Positions 7,675-17,003 are shown, numbered from the stretch's first letter. The stretch: 64,000 nucleotides of DNA from Caldinitratiruptor microaerophilus (GCF_025999835.1 NZ_AP025628.1:682001-746000); one strand, 5' to 3'. The notes: a model not told the origin generated them from the sequence alone. Program-made: numbers and translations.

Positions 7675-9180
7675 GTGCCCGAGGCCGTGCAGGCCGCACT
7701 GGCGATGGTGCTGAGCGGGGAAGGCCTCCTGTCGATCCTGGCCGGGGTCCTCATCGGGCTCGTGGTCGGGTGCGTGCCGGGGCTCAACGTGACGATGGGG
7801 ATGATCCTCCTCCTGCCGTTCACGTTCTCCCTGGAGCCCGCATCGGCCGTGGGCCTCCTGATGGGCATCTACATCTCGGCGATGACGGCGGGGGCCGTCC
7901 CCCCGGTCCTCTTCGGCATCCCCGGGGTGCCGTCGTCCGCCGCCACCGTGATGGACGGATACGCTCTCTGCCGCCAGGGTCGGGCCGGCAAGGCGCTCGG
8001 CGTGGCGATGCTGGTCGGGATCGTGGGCGGGCTCATCGGCGTGGCGCTCCTGATGGTCAGCGCGCCCCTCATCGCCCGGGTGGCCCTGAACTTCGGCCCG
8101 GCGGAGATCTTCGCGGTCGTGCTGTTCGGCCTCACCTCGATCTCCGAGGTCACCGGCATGGGGCTCGTCAAGTCCTTGATCGCCGCCGGGCTCGGGCTCA
8201 TGCTGACGACGATCGGCATGGACCCGCTCCTGGGCACCGCCCGGTACAACTTCGGCTCGGCGGCGCCGGTGGAGGTCGACCTGGTGGCGGCCATGCTGGG
8301 CGTCTTCGCCATCCCGCGGGTGATCGAGCAGCTGGTGCGGCGCCCGGGGCGGGAGGCCGTGACGCTGGACTACCGGGTCTCGGCCGAACTGCCCACCTGG
8401 GCCGAACTCCGGAGCCTGTGGTGGGTGTTGCTGCTCTCCTCGCTCATCGGGGTCTTCGCCGGGGCGATCCCGGGTCCGGGCGGCCCTGTGGCGGTCTTCC
8501 TCTCCTACGACCTCGTGCGCCGCCTGAGCAAGAGTCCCGATCCGCCGTTCGGCCAGGGGAACCTGGCCGGCGTGGCGGCGCCCGAAGCGGCGAACAACGC
8601 CATCACCGGCGGCGCCCTCATCCCGATGCTCACCCTCGGCGTGCCCGGTGAACCCCCGGCGGCGGTCCTCATGGGCGCCCTGCTGATCCACGGCCTGCGG
8701 CCCGGTCCGCTGCTCTTTCAGCAGAACGCCGCCTTCGTCTACTCGATCTTCCTGGCGATGCTCGTCGGCAACCTCTTCAGCCTCGTCATCTCGGTCTGGG
8801 CCATCCGGCTCTACGTCAACGTCCTCCGGATCCCCAAGGCGTACCTGATGCCGGTCATCCTCGTGCTGGCCGTGGTCGGGTCGTACTCGATCAGCCACAA
8901 CATGGCCGACGTGTACGTCATGCTCGGCCTCGGCCTCGTGAGCTACCTGCTGGAGAAGGGCGGGTTCCCCACCATGCCGATGGTGCTGGGTCTCGTCCTC
9001 GGCGGCACGGCGGAGAGCGAGTTCCGGCGGGCCCTCATCCTCAGCGCGGGCGACTACACGGTGTTCCTCCGGAGCCCCATCAGCCTCACGTTTCTTGTCG
9101 CCGCCTTCCTGTGGGTCTTCGGCCCCACCCTCTGGCAGGTCGTCCGGGGGCTCCGTCCGGCGGCGACCGAGAGCGACTGA
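7675..9180 (+). CDS. TctA-type large membrane subunit of tripartite transporter
   Basis: This 501-residue, roughly 12-helix protein starts with GTG behind GGGGGGAGG. Diagnostic TctA stretches are GLVVGCVPGLNVTMGMILLLPFTF, AGAVPPVLFGIPGVPSSAATVMDGY (the conserved GxPGxPxxxAT loop) and the repeat-related GAIPGPGGPVAVFLSYDL plus EAANNAITGGALIPMLTLGVPG. It forms the secondary, ion-driven channel that receives ligand from TctC. It is the last transport gene; the isomerase gene begins 14 bases later. Confidence 0.93.
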   Translation: MPEAVQAALAMVLSGEGLLSILAGVLIGLVVGCVPGLNVTMGMILLLPFTFSLEPASAVGLLMGIYISAMTAGAVPPVLFGIPGVPSSAATVMDGYALCRQGRAGKALGVAMLVGIVGGLIGVALLMVSAPLIARVALNFGPAEIFAVVLFGLTSISEVTGMGLVKSLIAAGLGLMLTTIGMDPLLGTARYNFGSAAPVEVDLVAAMLGVFAIPRVIEQLVRRPGREAVTLDYRVSAELPTWAELRSLWWVLLLSSLIGVFAGAIPGPGGPVAVFLSYDLVRRLSKSPDPPFGQGNLAGVAAPEAANNAITGGALIPMLTLGVPGEPPAAVLMGALLIHGLRPGPLLFQQNAAFVYSIFLAMLVGNLFSLVISVWAIRLYVNVLRIPKAYLMPVILVLAVVGSYSISHNMADVYVMLGLGLVSYLLEKGGFPTMPMVLGLVLGGTAESEFRRALILSAGDYTVFLRSPISLTFLVAAFLWVFGPTLWQVVRGLRPAATESD

Positions 9181-9194
9181 CGGGAGGTGGCGAC

Positions 9195-10109
9195 GTGGAC
9201 GCCCCGATGAAGCGCTACATGCGGCCCGGGATCGTGCACTTCAAGGCGTACCCGGTCGAGAGCGGCGACGGCCCGATCATCGAGAGCCTCCTCAAGCTGG
9301 CGGAGGACGAGTTCTTCAGCGCCATCGAGGTCGGCTGGATGAAGGATCCCCGGGTCCGCAGCGAGGCCCGGCAGATCCTGGAGCAGAGCCACCTGGAGGT
9401 CTGCTACGCCACCCAGCCGGCGATGTTCAGCCAGAAGCTGAGCCTGAACGCCTTCGATCCGGAGGCGCGGCGGCGGGCGCTGAACCAGGTGAAGAACTGC
9501 ATCCGGGAGGCCGACCAGCTCGGCGCCCGCTGGGTGCGGCTCACGGCCGGCAAGGACCCGGGCCCCGAGCGGCGGGAGGAGGCCAAGGACATCCTGGTCG
9601 ACTCCCTCCTCCAGATCTGCGAGTTCGCCAGGGAGTACGGCGACCCGGGGCTCACCCTCAAGATCTTCGACCGCTCGATCGACAAGGAGTCGCTCATCGG
9701 CCACTTCTCGGACGCCCGGGACGTGGCCGAGCGGGTGCGCAGGCACTTCCCGAAGTTCGGCCTCCTCGCCGACCTGTCCCACTTCCCCCTGCTCGGCGAG
9801 GATCCGGCCGAGGCCATCCCGATGATCCGGGAGTGCCTGGTCCACGTCCACATCGGCAACTGCTACCTCAAGGACAGGCGGCACCCCGTCTACGGCGACC
9901 TCCAGCCCCGGTTCGACTTCCCCGACAGCGAGGTCACCACGGACGACGTCCGCCGGTTCTTCCGCCTCCTCCTCGACCTGGGGTTCCTGAACCCGCAGGA
10001 CCGCCCGGTGGTGAGCGCCGAGGTCCGCCCGCTCGTGGCCGGCGAGCGCCCGGAGCTCATCGTGGCGAACGCGAAGCGGGTCATGGAGGAGGCGTGGGCC
10101 CTGGCCTGA
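9195..10109 (+). CDS. Sugar phosphate isomerase/epimerase-type TIM barrel protein
   Basis: This 304-residue protein starts with GTG at 9195 behind GGGAGGTGG (9182-9190 region). It resembles the AP-endonuclease-2/xylose-isomerase-like barrel family: FFSAIEVGWM, HLEVCYATQPAMF, LADQLGARWVRLTAGKDPG, LADLSHFPLL (metal ligand D/H), HVHIGNCYLKD and a late AEVRPL. The usual DTGH motif is replaced by DLSH, but the H-V-H ligands remain. It likely interconverts keto or hydroxy groups in a sugar acid intermediate. It is co-transcribed with the Tct genes and the dehydrogenase that follows. Confidence 0.82.
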   Translation: MDAPMKRYMRPGIVHFKAYPVESGDGPIIESLLKLAEDEFFSAIEVGWMKDPRVRSEARQILEQSHLEVCYATQPAMFSQKLSLNAFDPEARRRALNQVKNCIREADQLGARWVRLTAGKDPGPERREEAKDILVDSLLQICEFAREYGDPGLTLKIFDRSIDKESLIGHFSDARDVAERVRRHFPKFGLLADLSHFPLLGEDPAEAIPMIRECLVHVHIGNCYLKDRRHPVYGDLQPRFDFPDSEVTTDDVRRFFRLLLDLGFLNPQDRPVVSAEVRPLVAGERPELIVANAKRVMEEAWALA

Positions 10110-10212
10110 AGGCGGTCCCCCGGCAGGTGCGGCCGGTGGCAGGACGAAGAGCTACAGAGGGTCGTGGCGGTAGCACCACACCCCAATGCGGCGGCAGCCG
10201 GGAGGGAACGGC

Positions 10213-11277
10213 GTGATCCACGAGGTGGCGGTGATTCCGGGCGACGGCATCGGGCCGGAGGTGGTGGAGGCGGCGCTGGGGGTGCTGGACGCGGCGGCGG
10301 AGGCTCACGGGGGCGTCCGGTTCCGCTACACCCACTTCCCCTGGAGTTGCCGGTACTACGCCGAGCACGGCCGGATGATGCCCGAGGAAGGGCTCCAGAC
10401 GCTGTCGGGGTTCGAGAGCATCTTCCTGGGTGCGGTGGGCTGGCCGGGGGTGCCGGACCACGTCTCGCTGTGGGGGCTCCTCCTGCCGATCCGGCGCCGG
10501 TTCGAGCAGTACATCAACTACCGGCCGCTCCGGCTTCTCCGGGGCCTTCGGAGCCCCCTGAAGGGGATCGAGCCGGGCGACATCGACCTGGTGATCGTCC
10601 GGGAGAACAACGAGGGCGAGTACTCCAACATGGGCGGCCGGATCTACGAGGGCACGCCGAGGGAGATCGTCATCCAGAACACCGTGTTCACCCGGACGGG
10701 CACCGAGCGGGTGGTACGCTTCGCCTTCGAACTCGCCCGGCGCCGCTCCAGGCGCCTGGTCTCGGCGACCAAGTCGAACGGGATCAACTTCACCATGCCC
10801 TTCTGGGACCAGGTCGTGGGGGAGATCGCCCGGGAGTACCCCGACGTGACGGTGTCTTCCTATCACATCGACGCTCTGGCGGCCTACTTCGTCCTCCGGC
10901 CCAAGACCCTTGACGTGGTCGTGGGCTCCAACCTCTTCGGCGACATCCTCAGCGACCTGGCCGCGGCCATCGTCGGCGGGATCGGCCTGGCGCCGTCGGC
11001 GAACCTCAACCCGGAGCGGAAGTACCCGTCGATGTTCGAGCCGGTGCACGGCTCGGCGCCGGACATCGCCGGGAAAGGCATCGCCAACCCGACGGCGGCG
11101 ATCTGGTCGGCCGCGCTCATGGCCGAGCACCTCGGACACCCGGACATCGCGAGCGCCATCGTGCAGGCCCTGGAGGACACGCTGGCGGCGGGGATCGTGA
11201 CGCCGGACCAGGGAGGGTCAGCCAAGACGGCCGACGTGGCGGCGGCCGTGAAGGCACGGGTGCGGGGCCGGAGCTAG
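10213..11277 (+). CDS. Tartrate/D-malate/isopropylmalate-type dehydrogenase
   Basis: This 354-residue protein starts at GTG 10213 with GGGAGGG upstream; the in-frame ATG at 10186 lacks a ribosome site. The beta-decarboxylating dehydrogenase family is clear: VIPGDGIGPEVVEA, IRRRFEQYINYRP (substrate-binding Arg), VIVRENNEGEYSNMGG, and FEPVHGSAPDIAGKGIANPTA for cofactor binding. The ENNEGEYS form is like tartrate and D-malate dehydrogenases rather than leucine-pathway LeuB. It would oxidise and possibly decarboxylate a 2-hydroxy acid with NAD, and it ends the operon. Confidence 0.88.
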   Translation: MIHEVAVIPGDGIGPEVVEAALGVLDAAAEAHGGVRFRYTHFPWSCRYYAEHGRMMPEEGLQTLSGFESIFLGAVGWPGVPDHVSLWGLLLPIRRRFEQYINYRPLRLLRGLRSPLKGIEPGDIDLVIVRENNEGEYSNMGGRIYEGTPREIVIQNTVFTRTGTERVVRFAFELARRRSRRLVSATKSNGINFTMPFWDQVVGEIAREYPDVTVSSYHIDALAAYFVLRPKTLDVVVGSNLFGDILSDLAAAIVGGIGLAPSANLNPERKYPSMFEPVHGSAPDIAGKGIANPTAAIWSAALMAEHLGHPDIASAIVQALEDTLAAGIVTPDQGGSAKTADVAAAVKARVRGRS

Positions 11278-11416
11278 CCACAGGATGGCTGTAAGGCCGT
11301 CTGCCGGGGCGGGGGGTCGCCGTCCTGGGGCACGCGAGCCGTTCGGCTTCAGGGGGCGGTAGGCGGACGTGCTCGGGTGGAGCGACCTGGCGTGTCGCTT
11401 GGTAGGCGTGCACTTC

Positions 11417-11447
11417 AGGCCCCGCGAGAGTTTCTCTTGCGGGGCCT
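11417..11447. repeat. Long hairpin flanked by TGCACTTC direct repeats
   Basis: AGGCCCCGCGAGAG pairs with CTCTTGCGGGGCCT (one G-T pair) around a 3-base loop, a 14-bp stem 140 bases after the dehydrogenase stop. An 8-base direct repeat TGCACTTC lies on both sides (11409-11416 and 11452-11459). It could terminate the operon, though only a weak T run follows. Nothing coding was seen in 11278-11803. Confidence 0.5.
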
Positions 11448-11714
11448 CTACTGCACTTCTCGGCCTTCGTTCGGGCCGAGAGCGGGGGGTTGGAGGCCGT
11501 GTGGGACCCAAATAGTTACTGAGATGGAACCTTATGTAACACCAGCGCGGCCACGCGGCACCAGCACACACGGCCGGGGACCCGTACCACGATCGGGATC
11601 GGGGGTGGGAAGGCCGCCGATCCCCGGCCGCCGGACGCCGATCGGCCGTCCACCCCGAGGCTGCCTGTGAAGGCGGTCCTGGACCGGGCGCCGTTGCCTT
11701 CGGGCCACGAAGGA

Positions 11715-11790
11715 ACGCGGGCCCCGCGTCGCCAACGTCTTAGGGTGGGGACGACTGTGGCAACCGAAACGTGACAGGATTCTGTGGCAA
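11715..11790 (+). promoter_or_regulatory. Candidate control elements upstream of pdhA
   Basis: The palindrome ACGCGGG-C-CCCGCGT spans 11715-11729. A 9-base direct repeat CTGTGGCAA occurs at 11755-11763 and 11782-11790, 27 bases apart, with the second copy touching the AAAGGAGGAGG ribosome site of pdhA. No consensus promoter boxes could be assigned. The repeats are seen directly; a role as operators is inference. Confidence 0.35.
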
Positions 11791-11803
11791 AGGAGGAGGC
11801 CGG

Positions 11804-12871
11804 ATGTTGCCCGACTTGTTCCTGACGCCCCGCCAGGTGCTCGCCCCCGACGGCACCGTGGTGGGGCCGGTCCCGGACCTGCCACCGGACCGGCTGGTGG
11901 GCTTCCTGCGCTGGATGTACCTCGGCCGCTACTTCTCCGATCGTATGGTGAACCTGCAGCGGCAGGGCCGGATGGGCACCTTCGGACCGATCGCCGGCCA
12001 GGAGGCGGCGTCGGTGGGCCTGGCGGCACCGCTGGAGGGCCGGGACTGGCTCGTGGGGTCGTACCGCGAGCTCCTGTCGTACTTCGTCAAGGGCGTGCCG
12101 ATGCTCGCCCTGATGCAGGTGTACCGCGGCTACGTCGGCGATCAGTACCCGCCCGAAGCCCGCTGTCTACCGATCCAGATCGTCATCGGGGCCCACATCA
12201 CCCATGCCGTGGGCATCGCCATGGCGGCCCGGATCGCCGGCGACGACGCCGTGGCGCTGGCCGCCTTCGGCGACGGGGCCTCGTCGGAGGGCGACGTCCA
12301 CGAGGCGATGAACTTCGCCGGGGTGTACAAGGCGCCGGTGGTGTTCGTGCTCCAGAACAACCACTGGGCGATCAGCACCCACCGCAGCCGGCAGAGCGCC
12401 GCCGCGACGCTCGCCCAGCGGGCGGCCGGCTACGGCTTCCCCGGGGTGGTGGTCGACGGCAACGACGTCCTGGCGACCTACGCCGTGGTCAAGGAGGCGG
12501 TCGACCGGGCCCGGGCGGGCGACGGCCCGACCCTCATCGAGGCGATCACGTACCGCTACGGCGCCCACACCACCGCCGACGACCCCACCCGCTACCGCCC
12601 CGACGAGGAACTGAAGGAGTGGCAGGCCCGCGACCCGATCACCCGCTACCGCCGGTTCCTGCTGGACCGGGGGCTGCTGGACGAGGCCGCCGACCGGCAG
12701 CTGCAGGAGCAGGTGGCGGCCGAGGTGGACGCGGCGGTGGAGCAGCTCGAGGCCATGTCGCCGACCCCGCCGGAGCGGATCTTCGACATCGTGTATGCGG
12801 AGCCGACGCCGCAGCTGCGGGCGCAGCGGGCCGAGATGGCGGCCCGGACGGGGGGTGGCCGCCGTGGCTAG
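11804..12871 (+). CDS. pdhA: Pyruvate dehydrogenase E1 component alpha subunit
   Basis: This 355-residue protein starts at ATG 11804 after AAAGGAGGAGG. It has the thiamine-diphosphate motif GDGASSEGD...NN ([12 protein letters not shown]) and a Bacillus-type N-terminus with an [20 protein letters not shown] segment. With E1 beta it decarboxylates pyruvate or branched 2-oxo acids and passes the acyl group to the lipoyl arm of E2. It is first of a four-gene operon encoding E1alpha, E1beta, E2 and E3, the PDH/BCKDH arrangement of Bacillota. Pyruvate is the likelier substrate from the Bacillus-like layout, but branched 2-oxo acids cannot be excluded. Confidence 0.9.
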   Translation: MLPDLFLTPRQVLAPDGTVVGPVPDLPPDRLVGFLRWMYLGRYFSDRMVNLQRQGRMGTFGPIAGQEAASVGLAAPLEGRDWLVGSYRELLSYFVKGVPMLALMQVYRGYVGDQYPPEARCLPIQIVIGAHITHAVGIAMAARIAGDDAVALAAFGDGASSEGDVHEAMNFAGVYKAPVVFVLQNNHWAISTHRSRQSAAATLAQRAAGYGFPGVVVDGNDVLATYAVVKEAVDRARAGDGPTLIEAITYRYGAHTTADDPTRYRPDEELKEWQARDPITRYRRFLLDRGLLDEAADRQLQEQVAAEVDAAVEQLEAMSPTPPERIFDIVYAEPTPQLRAQRAEMAARTGGGRRG

Positions 12872-13841
12872 GATGACGATGGTCGAGGCGCTGAACAGCG
12901 CCCTGGCGCTGGAGCTGGAGCGGGACCCCCGGGTGGTGATCCTCGGGGAGGACGTGGGGAAGAACGGCGGCGTCTTCCGGGTCACGGACGGGCTCATGGC
13001 CCGCTTCGGGGAGAAGCGGGTGATCGACACGCCGCTGGCGGAGTCGGGGATCGTCGGGACGAGCATCGGGATGGCGATCTACGGCCTGCGGCCGGTGGCG
13101 GAGATCCAGTTCGCCGGGTTCCTGTACCTGGCGATGAACCAGATCGCCTCGCAGGCGTCCCGGATGCGGTTCCGGTCGGGCGGGGTGTTCACGGTGCCAC
13201 TGGTGATCCGGGCCCCGTACGGCGGCGGGGTGCGGACGCCGGAGCTGCACTCGGACAGCCTGGAGGCGCTGTTCCTGCACACGCCGGGGATCAAGGTGGT
13301 GATCCCGTCGAGCCCGTACGACGCCAAGGGGCTCCTGGCGGCGGCGATCGAGGACCCGGACCCCGTGCTCTTCCTCGAGCCGATGAAGCTCTACCGCTCC
13401 GTGCGGCAGGAGGTGCCGGAGGAGCGGTACACGATCCCGCTGGGGAAGGCGGCGGTGGTGCGGGAGGGCCAGGACGTGACGGTGGTCGCCTACGGGCAGA
13501 TGGTGCCGGTGGCGCTGGAGGCGGCCCGGCAGGCGGCGGGCGAGGGGATCGAGGCCGAGGTGGTGGACCTGCGGACGATCTCGCCGCTCGATGAGGAGAC
13601 GATCGCCGCCTCGGTGGAGAAGACGGGGCGGCTGGTGACGGTGCACGAGGCGCCCCGGGCCGGCGGGGTGGCGGCGGAGATCGCGGCGGTCGTGAACGAG
13701 CGGTGCTTCTACTCCCTGCATGCTTCGCCGGTGCGGGTGACGGGGGCGGACACCCCGTTCCCGGTGCCGGCGGTGGAGGACTTCTACGTGCCCGACGCGC
13801 CGCGGGTGCTGGCGGCCATCCGCCAGGTGATGTCGGCGTGA
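12864..13841 (+). CDS. pdhB: Pyruvate dehydrogenase E1 component beta subunit
   Basis: This 325-residue protein overlaps the end of pdhA by eight bases if it starts at GTG 12864 (GGGGGGTGG upstream); ATG 12873 is the alternative. Family signatures are [78 protein letters not shown] and the C-terminal [11 protein letters not shown]. It supplies half of the E1 active site and contacts the E2 core. The overlap suggests translational coupling for one-to-one subunit output. Confidence 0.92.
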   Translation: MARMTMVEALNSALALELERDPRVVILGEDVGKNGGVFRVTDGLMARFGEKRVIDTPLAESGIVGTSIGMAIYGLRPVAEIQFAGFLYLAMNQIASQASRMRFRSGGVFTVPLVIRAPYGGGVRTPELHSDSLEALFLHTPGIKVVIPSSPYDAKGLLAAAIEDPDPVLFLEPMKLYRSVRQEVPEERYTIPLGKAAVVREGQDVTVVAYGQMVPVALEAARQAAGEGIEAEVVDLRTISPLDEETIAASVEKTGRLVTVHEAPRAGGVAAEIAAVVNERCFYSLHASPVRVTGADTPFPVPAVEDFYVPDAPRVLAAIRQVMSA

Positions 13842-13855
13842 GGGGGGAGGCGGCG

Positions 13856-15196
13856 GTGTACGAGTTCCGGCTGCCGGACATCGGCGAGGGGCTGCACGAG
13901 GCGGAGGTCGTCCGCTGGCTCGTGGCCGAGGGCGAGAGGGTGGCCCGCGACCAGCCCCTCGTCGAGGTGATGACCGACAAGGCCACGGTGGAGATCCCCT
14001 CGCCCGTCGCCGGGACGGTCGTGTCGATCCAGGTGCCGGCCGGGCAGACGGCGAAGGTCGGGGACGTGCTGGTGGTGCTGGAGGCGGCGGGGGCGGCGCC
14101 GGCCGGGCGGGCCGGCGGCGCGCCCGCCGGGGCGGAGGGGGCCGCCGCGGCGCCCGGGGTGGCCGCGCCCGCCGGGACCCCGGCCGAGCCTTCGGCGGGC
14201 GGCCCGGCCCGGCGCATCCTGGCCGCCCCGTCGGTGCGCAAGCGGGCCCGGGACCTGGGGGTCGACCTCGCCCGAGTGCCCGCCACCGGGCCCGGCGGCC
14301 GGATCACGATGGAGGACGTGGAGCGGTTCGCCGGCCAGCGCCAGGGGGCGCCGGACGGCGTGACGGCCCCGGCCGCGCCGGCGACGCCGGCGGCGGATGC
14401 GGCCGGGCCGGCCGTGCGCGCCGCGTCCCCGGCGGCGCCGGCCCCCGCGGCCCCTGCGCCCGCGGCACCGGCCCCCGCGGCGGCCCCGGCCGGGACCGAG
14501 GACGTGGTGCCGCTCCTCGGGCTGCGGCGGCGGATCGCCGAGCGGCTGTCCCGGGCGTGGCGGGAGATCCCGCACGTCACCTCCCACGAGGAGGTCGACG
14601 TGACCGCCCTGGCCGCGCTGCGGGACCGGCTCGCCGCCCGGGCGGAGGCGGCCGGGGTGAAGCTCACCTGGATGCCGCTGGTCGTCAAGGCCGTGACGAT
14701 CGCCCTGAAGGACCATCCGTACCTGAACGCCACGTTCGACGAGGCCCAGGGGGCGATCGTCCTCAAGCGGTACTACCACATCGGGGTGGCGACGGCGGTC
14801 CCCGACGGCCTCCTGGTGCCGGTGATCCGGGACGCCGACCGCAAGAGCGTCCTGGCGATCGCCCGGGAGCTGGCGGACCTGGTGGAGCGGGCGCATGCCA
14901 AGACGCTCACGGCCTCCGAGCTCCAGGGCAGCACGTTCACGATCACGAACTACGGGCGCTTCGGCGGCACGTACGGGACGCCGATCATCAACCCGCCGGA
15001 GGTGGCGATCCTGGGGGTGGGCCGGGTGGCAGAGCGGCCCGTGGTGCGGGACGGCCAGGTCGCCGTCCGGCTGACGATGCCGCTGTCGCTCAGCTTCGAC
15101 CACCGGGTGATCGACGGCGAGGGGGCGGCCCGGTTCCTGAACCAGGTGGCGGAGCTCCTCTCGGACCCCGACGAGCTCCTGCTGAGGCTGGGGTAG
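13856..15196 (+). CDS. pdhC: Dihydrolipoamide acyltransferase (E2) of the PDH complex
   Basis: This 446-residue protein starts at GTG 13856 behind GGGGGGAGG; another in-frame GTG at 13838 overlaps the pdhB stop. Domains in order: one lipoyl domain with the lipoylated Lys in MTDKATVEIPSP (residue about 42), an Ala/Pro/Gly linker, an E3/E1-binding domain (LAAPSVRKRARDLGVDLARVPATGPGGRI), a second long Ala-Pro linker, and the catalytic domain ending with SFDHRVIDGEGAARF, where His and Asp do acyl transfer. The low-complexity linkers are expected swinging-arm hinges. Confidence 0.93.
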   Translation: MYEFRLPDIGEGLHEAEVVRWLVAEGERVARDQPLVEVMTDKATVEIPSPVAGTVVSIQVPAGQTAKVGDVLVVLEAAGAAPAGRAGGAPAGAEGAAAAPGVAAPAGTPAEPSAGGPARRILAAPSVRKRARDLGVDLARVPATGPGGRITMEDVERFAGQRQGAPDGVTAPAAPATPAADAAGPAVRAASPAAPAPAAPAPAAPAPAAAPAGTEDVVPLLGLRRRIAERLSRAWREIPHVTSHEEVDVTALAALRDRLAARAEAAGVKLTWMPLVVKAVTIALKDHPYLNATFDEAQGAIVLKRYYHIGVATAVPDGLLVPVIRDADRKSVLAIARELADLVERAHAKTLTASELQGSTFTITNYGRFGGTYGTPIINPPEVAILGVGRVAERPVVRDGQVAVRLTMPLSLSFDHRVIDGEGAARFLNQVAELLSDPDELLLRLG

Positions 15197-15199
15197 GCG

Positions 15200-16606
15200 A
15201 TGGTGGTCGGCGACATCCCCACCGCCACGGGGCTCCTGGTGCTGGGCGGCGGGCCGGCCGGGTACGTGGCGGCGATCCGGGCGGCGCAGCTGGGGCTGCA
15301 GGTGACCCTGGTCGAGCCGGAGCGGGTGGGCGGGACGTGCCTGAACTCGGGCTGCATCCCCCTGAAGGCGTTCCTGGAGGCGGCGGCCGGGGCCCGGCAG
15401 GTGGCCCGGCTGGCGGAGATGGGCGTGGCAGCCGGCCCCGGCCGGGTGGACTTCGCCCGGGTGCGGGCCTGGACGGCGTCGGTGGTGGCCCGGCTCACGG
15501 GCGGGGTGGAGCAGCTCCTGCGGGCCGCCGGGGTGCAGGTGGTGCGGGGGCGGGGCTGGTTCCTCGGCCCGACGGAGGTGCGGGTAGAGGGCGAGCACGG
15601 CTCGCAGCGCTTCACCTTCGACGCGGCCCTCGTGGCCACCGGGGCGGAGCCGGCGGCGGCCGGGGGGCTGGCGGTGGACGGCGAGCGGGTGCTGACGCCG
15701 CAGCAGGCGCTGGCCCTGCCGGAGCTGCCCGCCCACCTGGCGGTCTGCGGTGACGACTACGTCGCCCTGGAGCTGGCCACGGCCTTCCGGGGGCTGGGGA
15801 GCGAGGTGACGCTTGTCCTGCCGGGGGACCAGCCGCTGCCGGACTTCGAGCCCGCCGCCGTCCGGCAGGTGGTGGCGGGGCTCAAGGGGCAGGGGATCGC
15901 CGTGGTGCCCCGGGCGGTGCTGGCCGGCCTGGATGAGGCAGGGCTGCGGTGGCGATCCGGCGGCGAAGAGGGGGTCGTGGCGGCGAGCCACGTGGTGGTC
16001 GCCGGCGCGGTGCGGCCCCGCACCGCAGGCCTGCGGCTGGAGGCGGCGGGGGTGCGCACCGGCCCGGACGGGGCGATCGCCGTGGACCGGGCGCAGCGCA
16101 CCTCCGTCCCCCACATCTACGCCGCCGGGGACGTCACGGGCGGTCCCTTCCTGGCGCACCGGGCGATGCTGCAGGCCCGGGTGGCGGCGGAGTCGGCCGC
16201 CGGCCGGGCGGCGGCGTACGAGCCCCAGGCCGTGCCCCAGGTGGTGCTGACCGACCCGGAGGTGGCCCGGGTCGGCATGAGTGCGGAAGAGGCCCGGCAG
16301 CAGGGGATCGACGCCGTCACCGCCCGGTTCCCCTTCGGCGCGAACGGCCGGGCCCTCACCCTGGGCCGCCCGGAGGGGTTCGTCCTCGTGGTGGCCGAGC
16401 GGGGCTCGGGGGTGGTGCTCGGGGTCACGGTGGTCGGACCCCGGGCGGCGGAGCTCATCGGCGAGGCGGCCCTGGCCGTCGAGATGGGCGCCAACCTGGA
16501 GGACCTCGCCGCCGTCATGCACCCGCACCCCGGGCTGGGGGAGGCGCTGCAGGAGAGCGCCGAACTCGCCCTGGGCCGGCCGGTCCACGTGGCGCGGCTC
16601 AGATGA
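15200..16606 (+). CDS. pdhD: Dihydrolipoyl dehydrogenase (E3)
   Basis: This 468-residue flavoprotein starts three bases after pdhC. It has the FAD motif LGGGPAGYVAAIRAAQLG, the redox disulfide GGTCLNSGCIPLKAF (Ser and Leu replace the usual Val and Ser around CX4C), a second dinucleotide site and the C-terminal HPHPGLGEALQESA with the His-Glu pair (the usual text is HAHPTLSE). The NAD-site glycines look weaker than usual: ELPAHLAVCGDDYVALELATAF replaces GGGxxGxE. It reoxidises the dihydrolipoyl arm. It may also serve the E3-less acetoin-type complex at 47327-50610. The stop codon overlaps the convergent gene by eight bases. Confidence 0.85.
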   Translation: MVVGDIPTATGLLVLGGGPAGYVAAIRAAQLGLQVTLVEPERVGGTCLNSGCIPLKAFLEAAAGARQVARLAEMGVAAGPGRVDFARVRAWTASVVARLTGGVEQLLRAAGVQVVRGRGWFLGPTEVRVEGEHGSQRFTFDAALVATGAEPAAAGGLAVDGERVLTPQQALALPELPAHLAVCGDDYVALELATAFRGLGSEVTLVLPGDQPLPDFEPAAVRQVVAGLKGQGIAVVPRAVLAGLDEAGLRWRSGGEEGVVAASHVVVAGAVRPRTAGLRLEAAGVRTGPDGAIAVDRAQRTSVPHIYAAGDVTGGPFLAHRAMLQARVAAESAAGRAAAYEPQAVPQVVLTDPEVARVGMSAEEARQQGIDAVTARFPFGANGRALTLGRPEGFVLVVAERGSGVVLGVTVVGPRAAELIGEAALAVEMGANLEDLAAVMHPHPGLGEALQESAELALGRPVHVARLR

Positions 16607-17003
16607 TCCGGTCCGGCTCGGCCGGCCCCTCCCGCCCGGGCGCGGTGGCGAGGTTCTCCAGGCGCCAGTCGCCGGCCACCCAGACGAAGTAGTCGCCGGC
16701 CCCGTCGGCCTTCTGCAGGTCGAACCGGGTCTGGTTGCCGACGCCGTGGTGCAGGCCGGTGACCCGGAACTGTTCCAGGTAGATGGTGCCGACGTTGCCG
16801 GTGGCCTCGCTCATCTCCTCCTCGGGCTCGCCGAGGCAGAGGAAGGGCCGGTCGCGGTCGTCGGTGCCGACGGCCCAGATGCCGAGCGTCATCTGGTTGA
16901 GCCCGTCGGTCCAGGTGAAGGTCGGGCGGTTCGCCTCGTCCCGGATCTGCGCCTCGATCGCCTTGAGCATCAGGCGCTGCAGTTCGTCGCCCACAGCGTT
17001 CAC
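16599..17003 (-). CDS. Conserved-looking hypothetical protein, 134 residues
   Basis: I do not recognise a family. The protein is acidic and soluble, with no signal or membrane segment, and contains WTDGLNQMTLGIWAVGTDDRDRPFLC, an EEEMSEATGNVGTIYLEQFRV strand-like region, and YFVWVAGDWRLENLATAPG. The pattern of alternating hydrophobic residues suggests a compact alpha/beta protein. GTG at 17003 gives the longest form, but GTG at 16994 is equally possible; both lie in or beside a perfect 13-bp hairpin (16998-17031). It follows yjbQ by 51 bases on the same strand, and its stop overlaps the pdhD stop. Confidence 0.6.
   Translation of the reverse strand: MNAVGDELQRLMLKAIEAQIRDEANRPTFTWTDGLNQMTLGIWAVGTDDRDRPFLCLGEPEEEMSEATGNVGTIYLEQFRVTGLHHGVGNQTRFDLQKADGAGDYFVWVAGDWRLENLATAPGREGPAEPDRII

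Noticed and set aside
5935-8898. A 987-codon open frame on the minus strand
   Set aside because: It is antisense to the tctCBA genes, with low-complexity text; no family motif or ribosome site.
13784-16588. A 934-codon minus-strand frame across pdhC and pdhD
   Set aside because: It is antisense to two genes with full catalytic motifs; residues are low-complexity.
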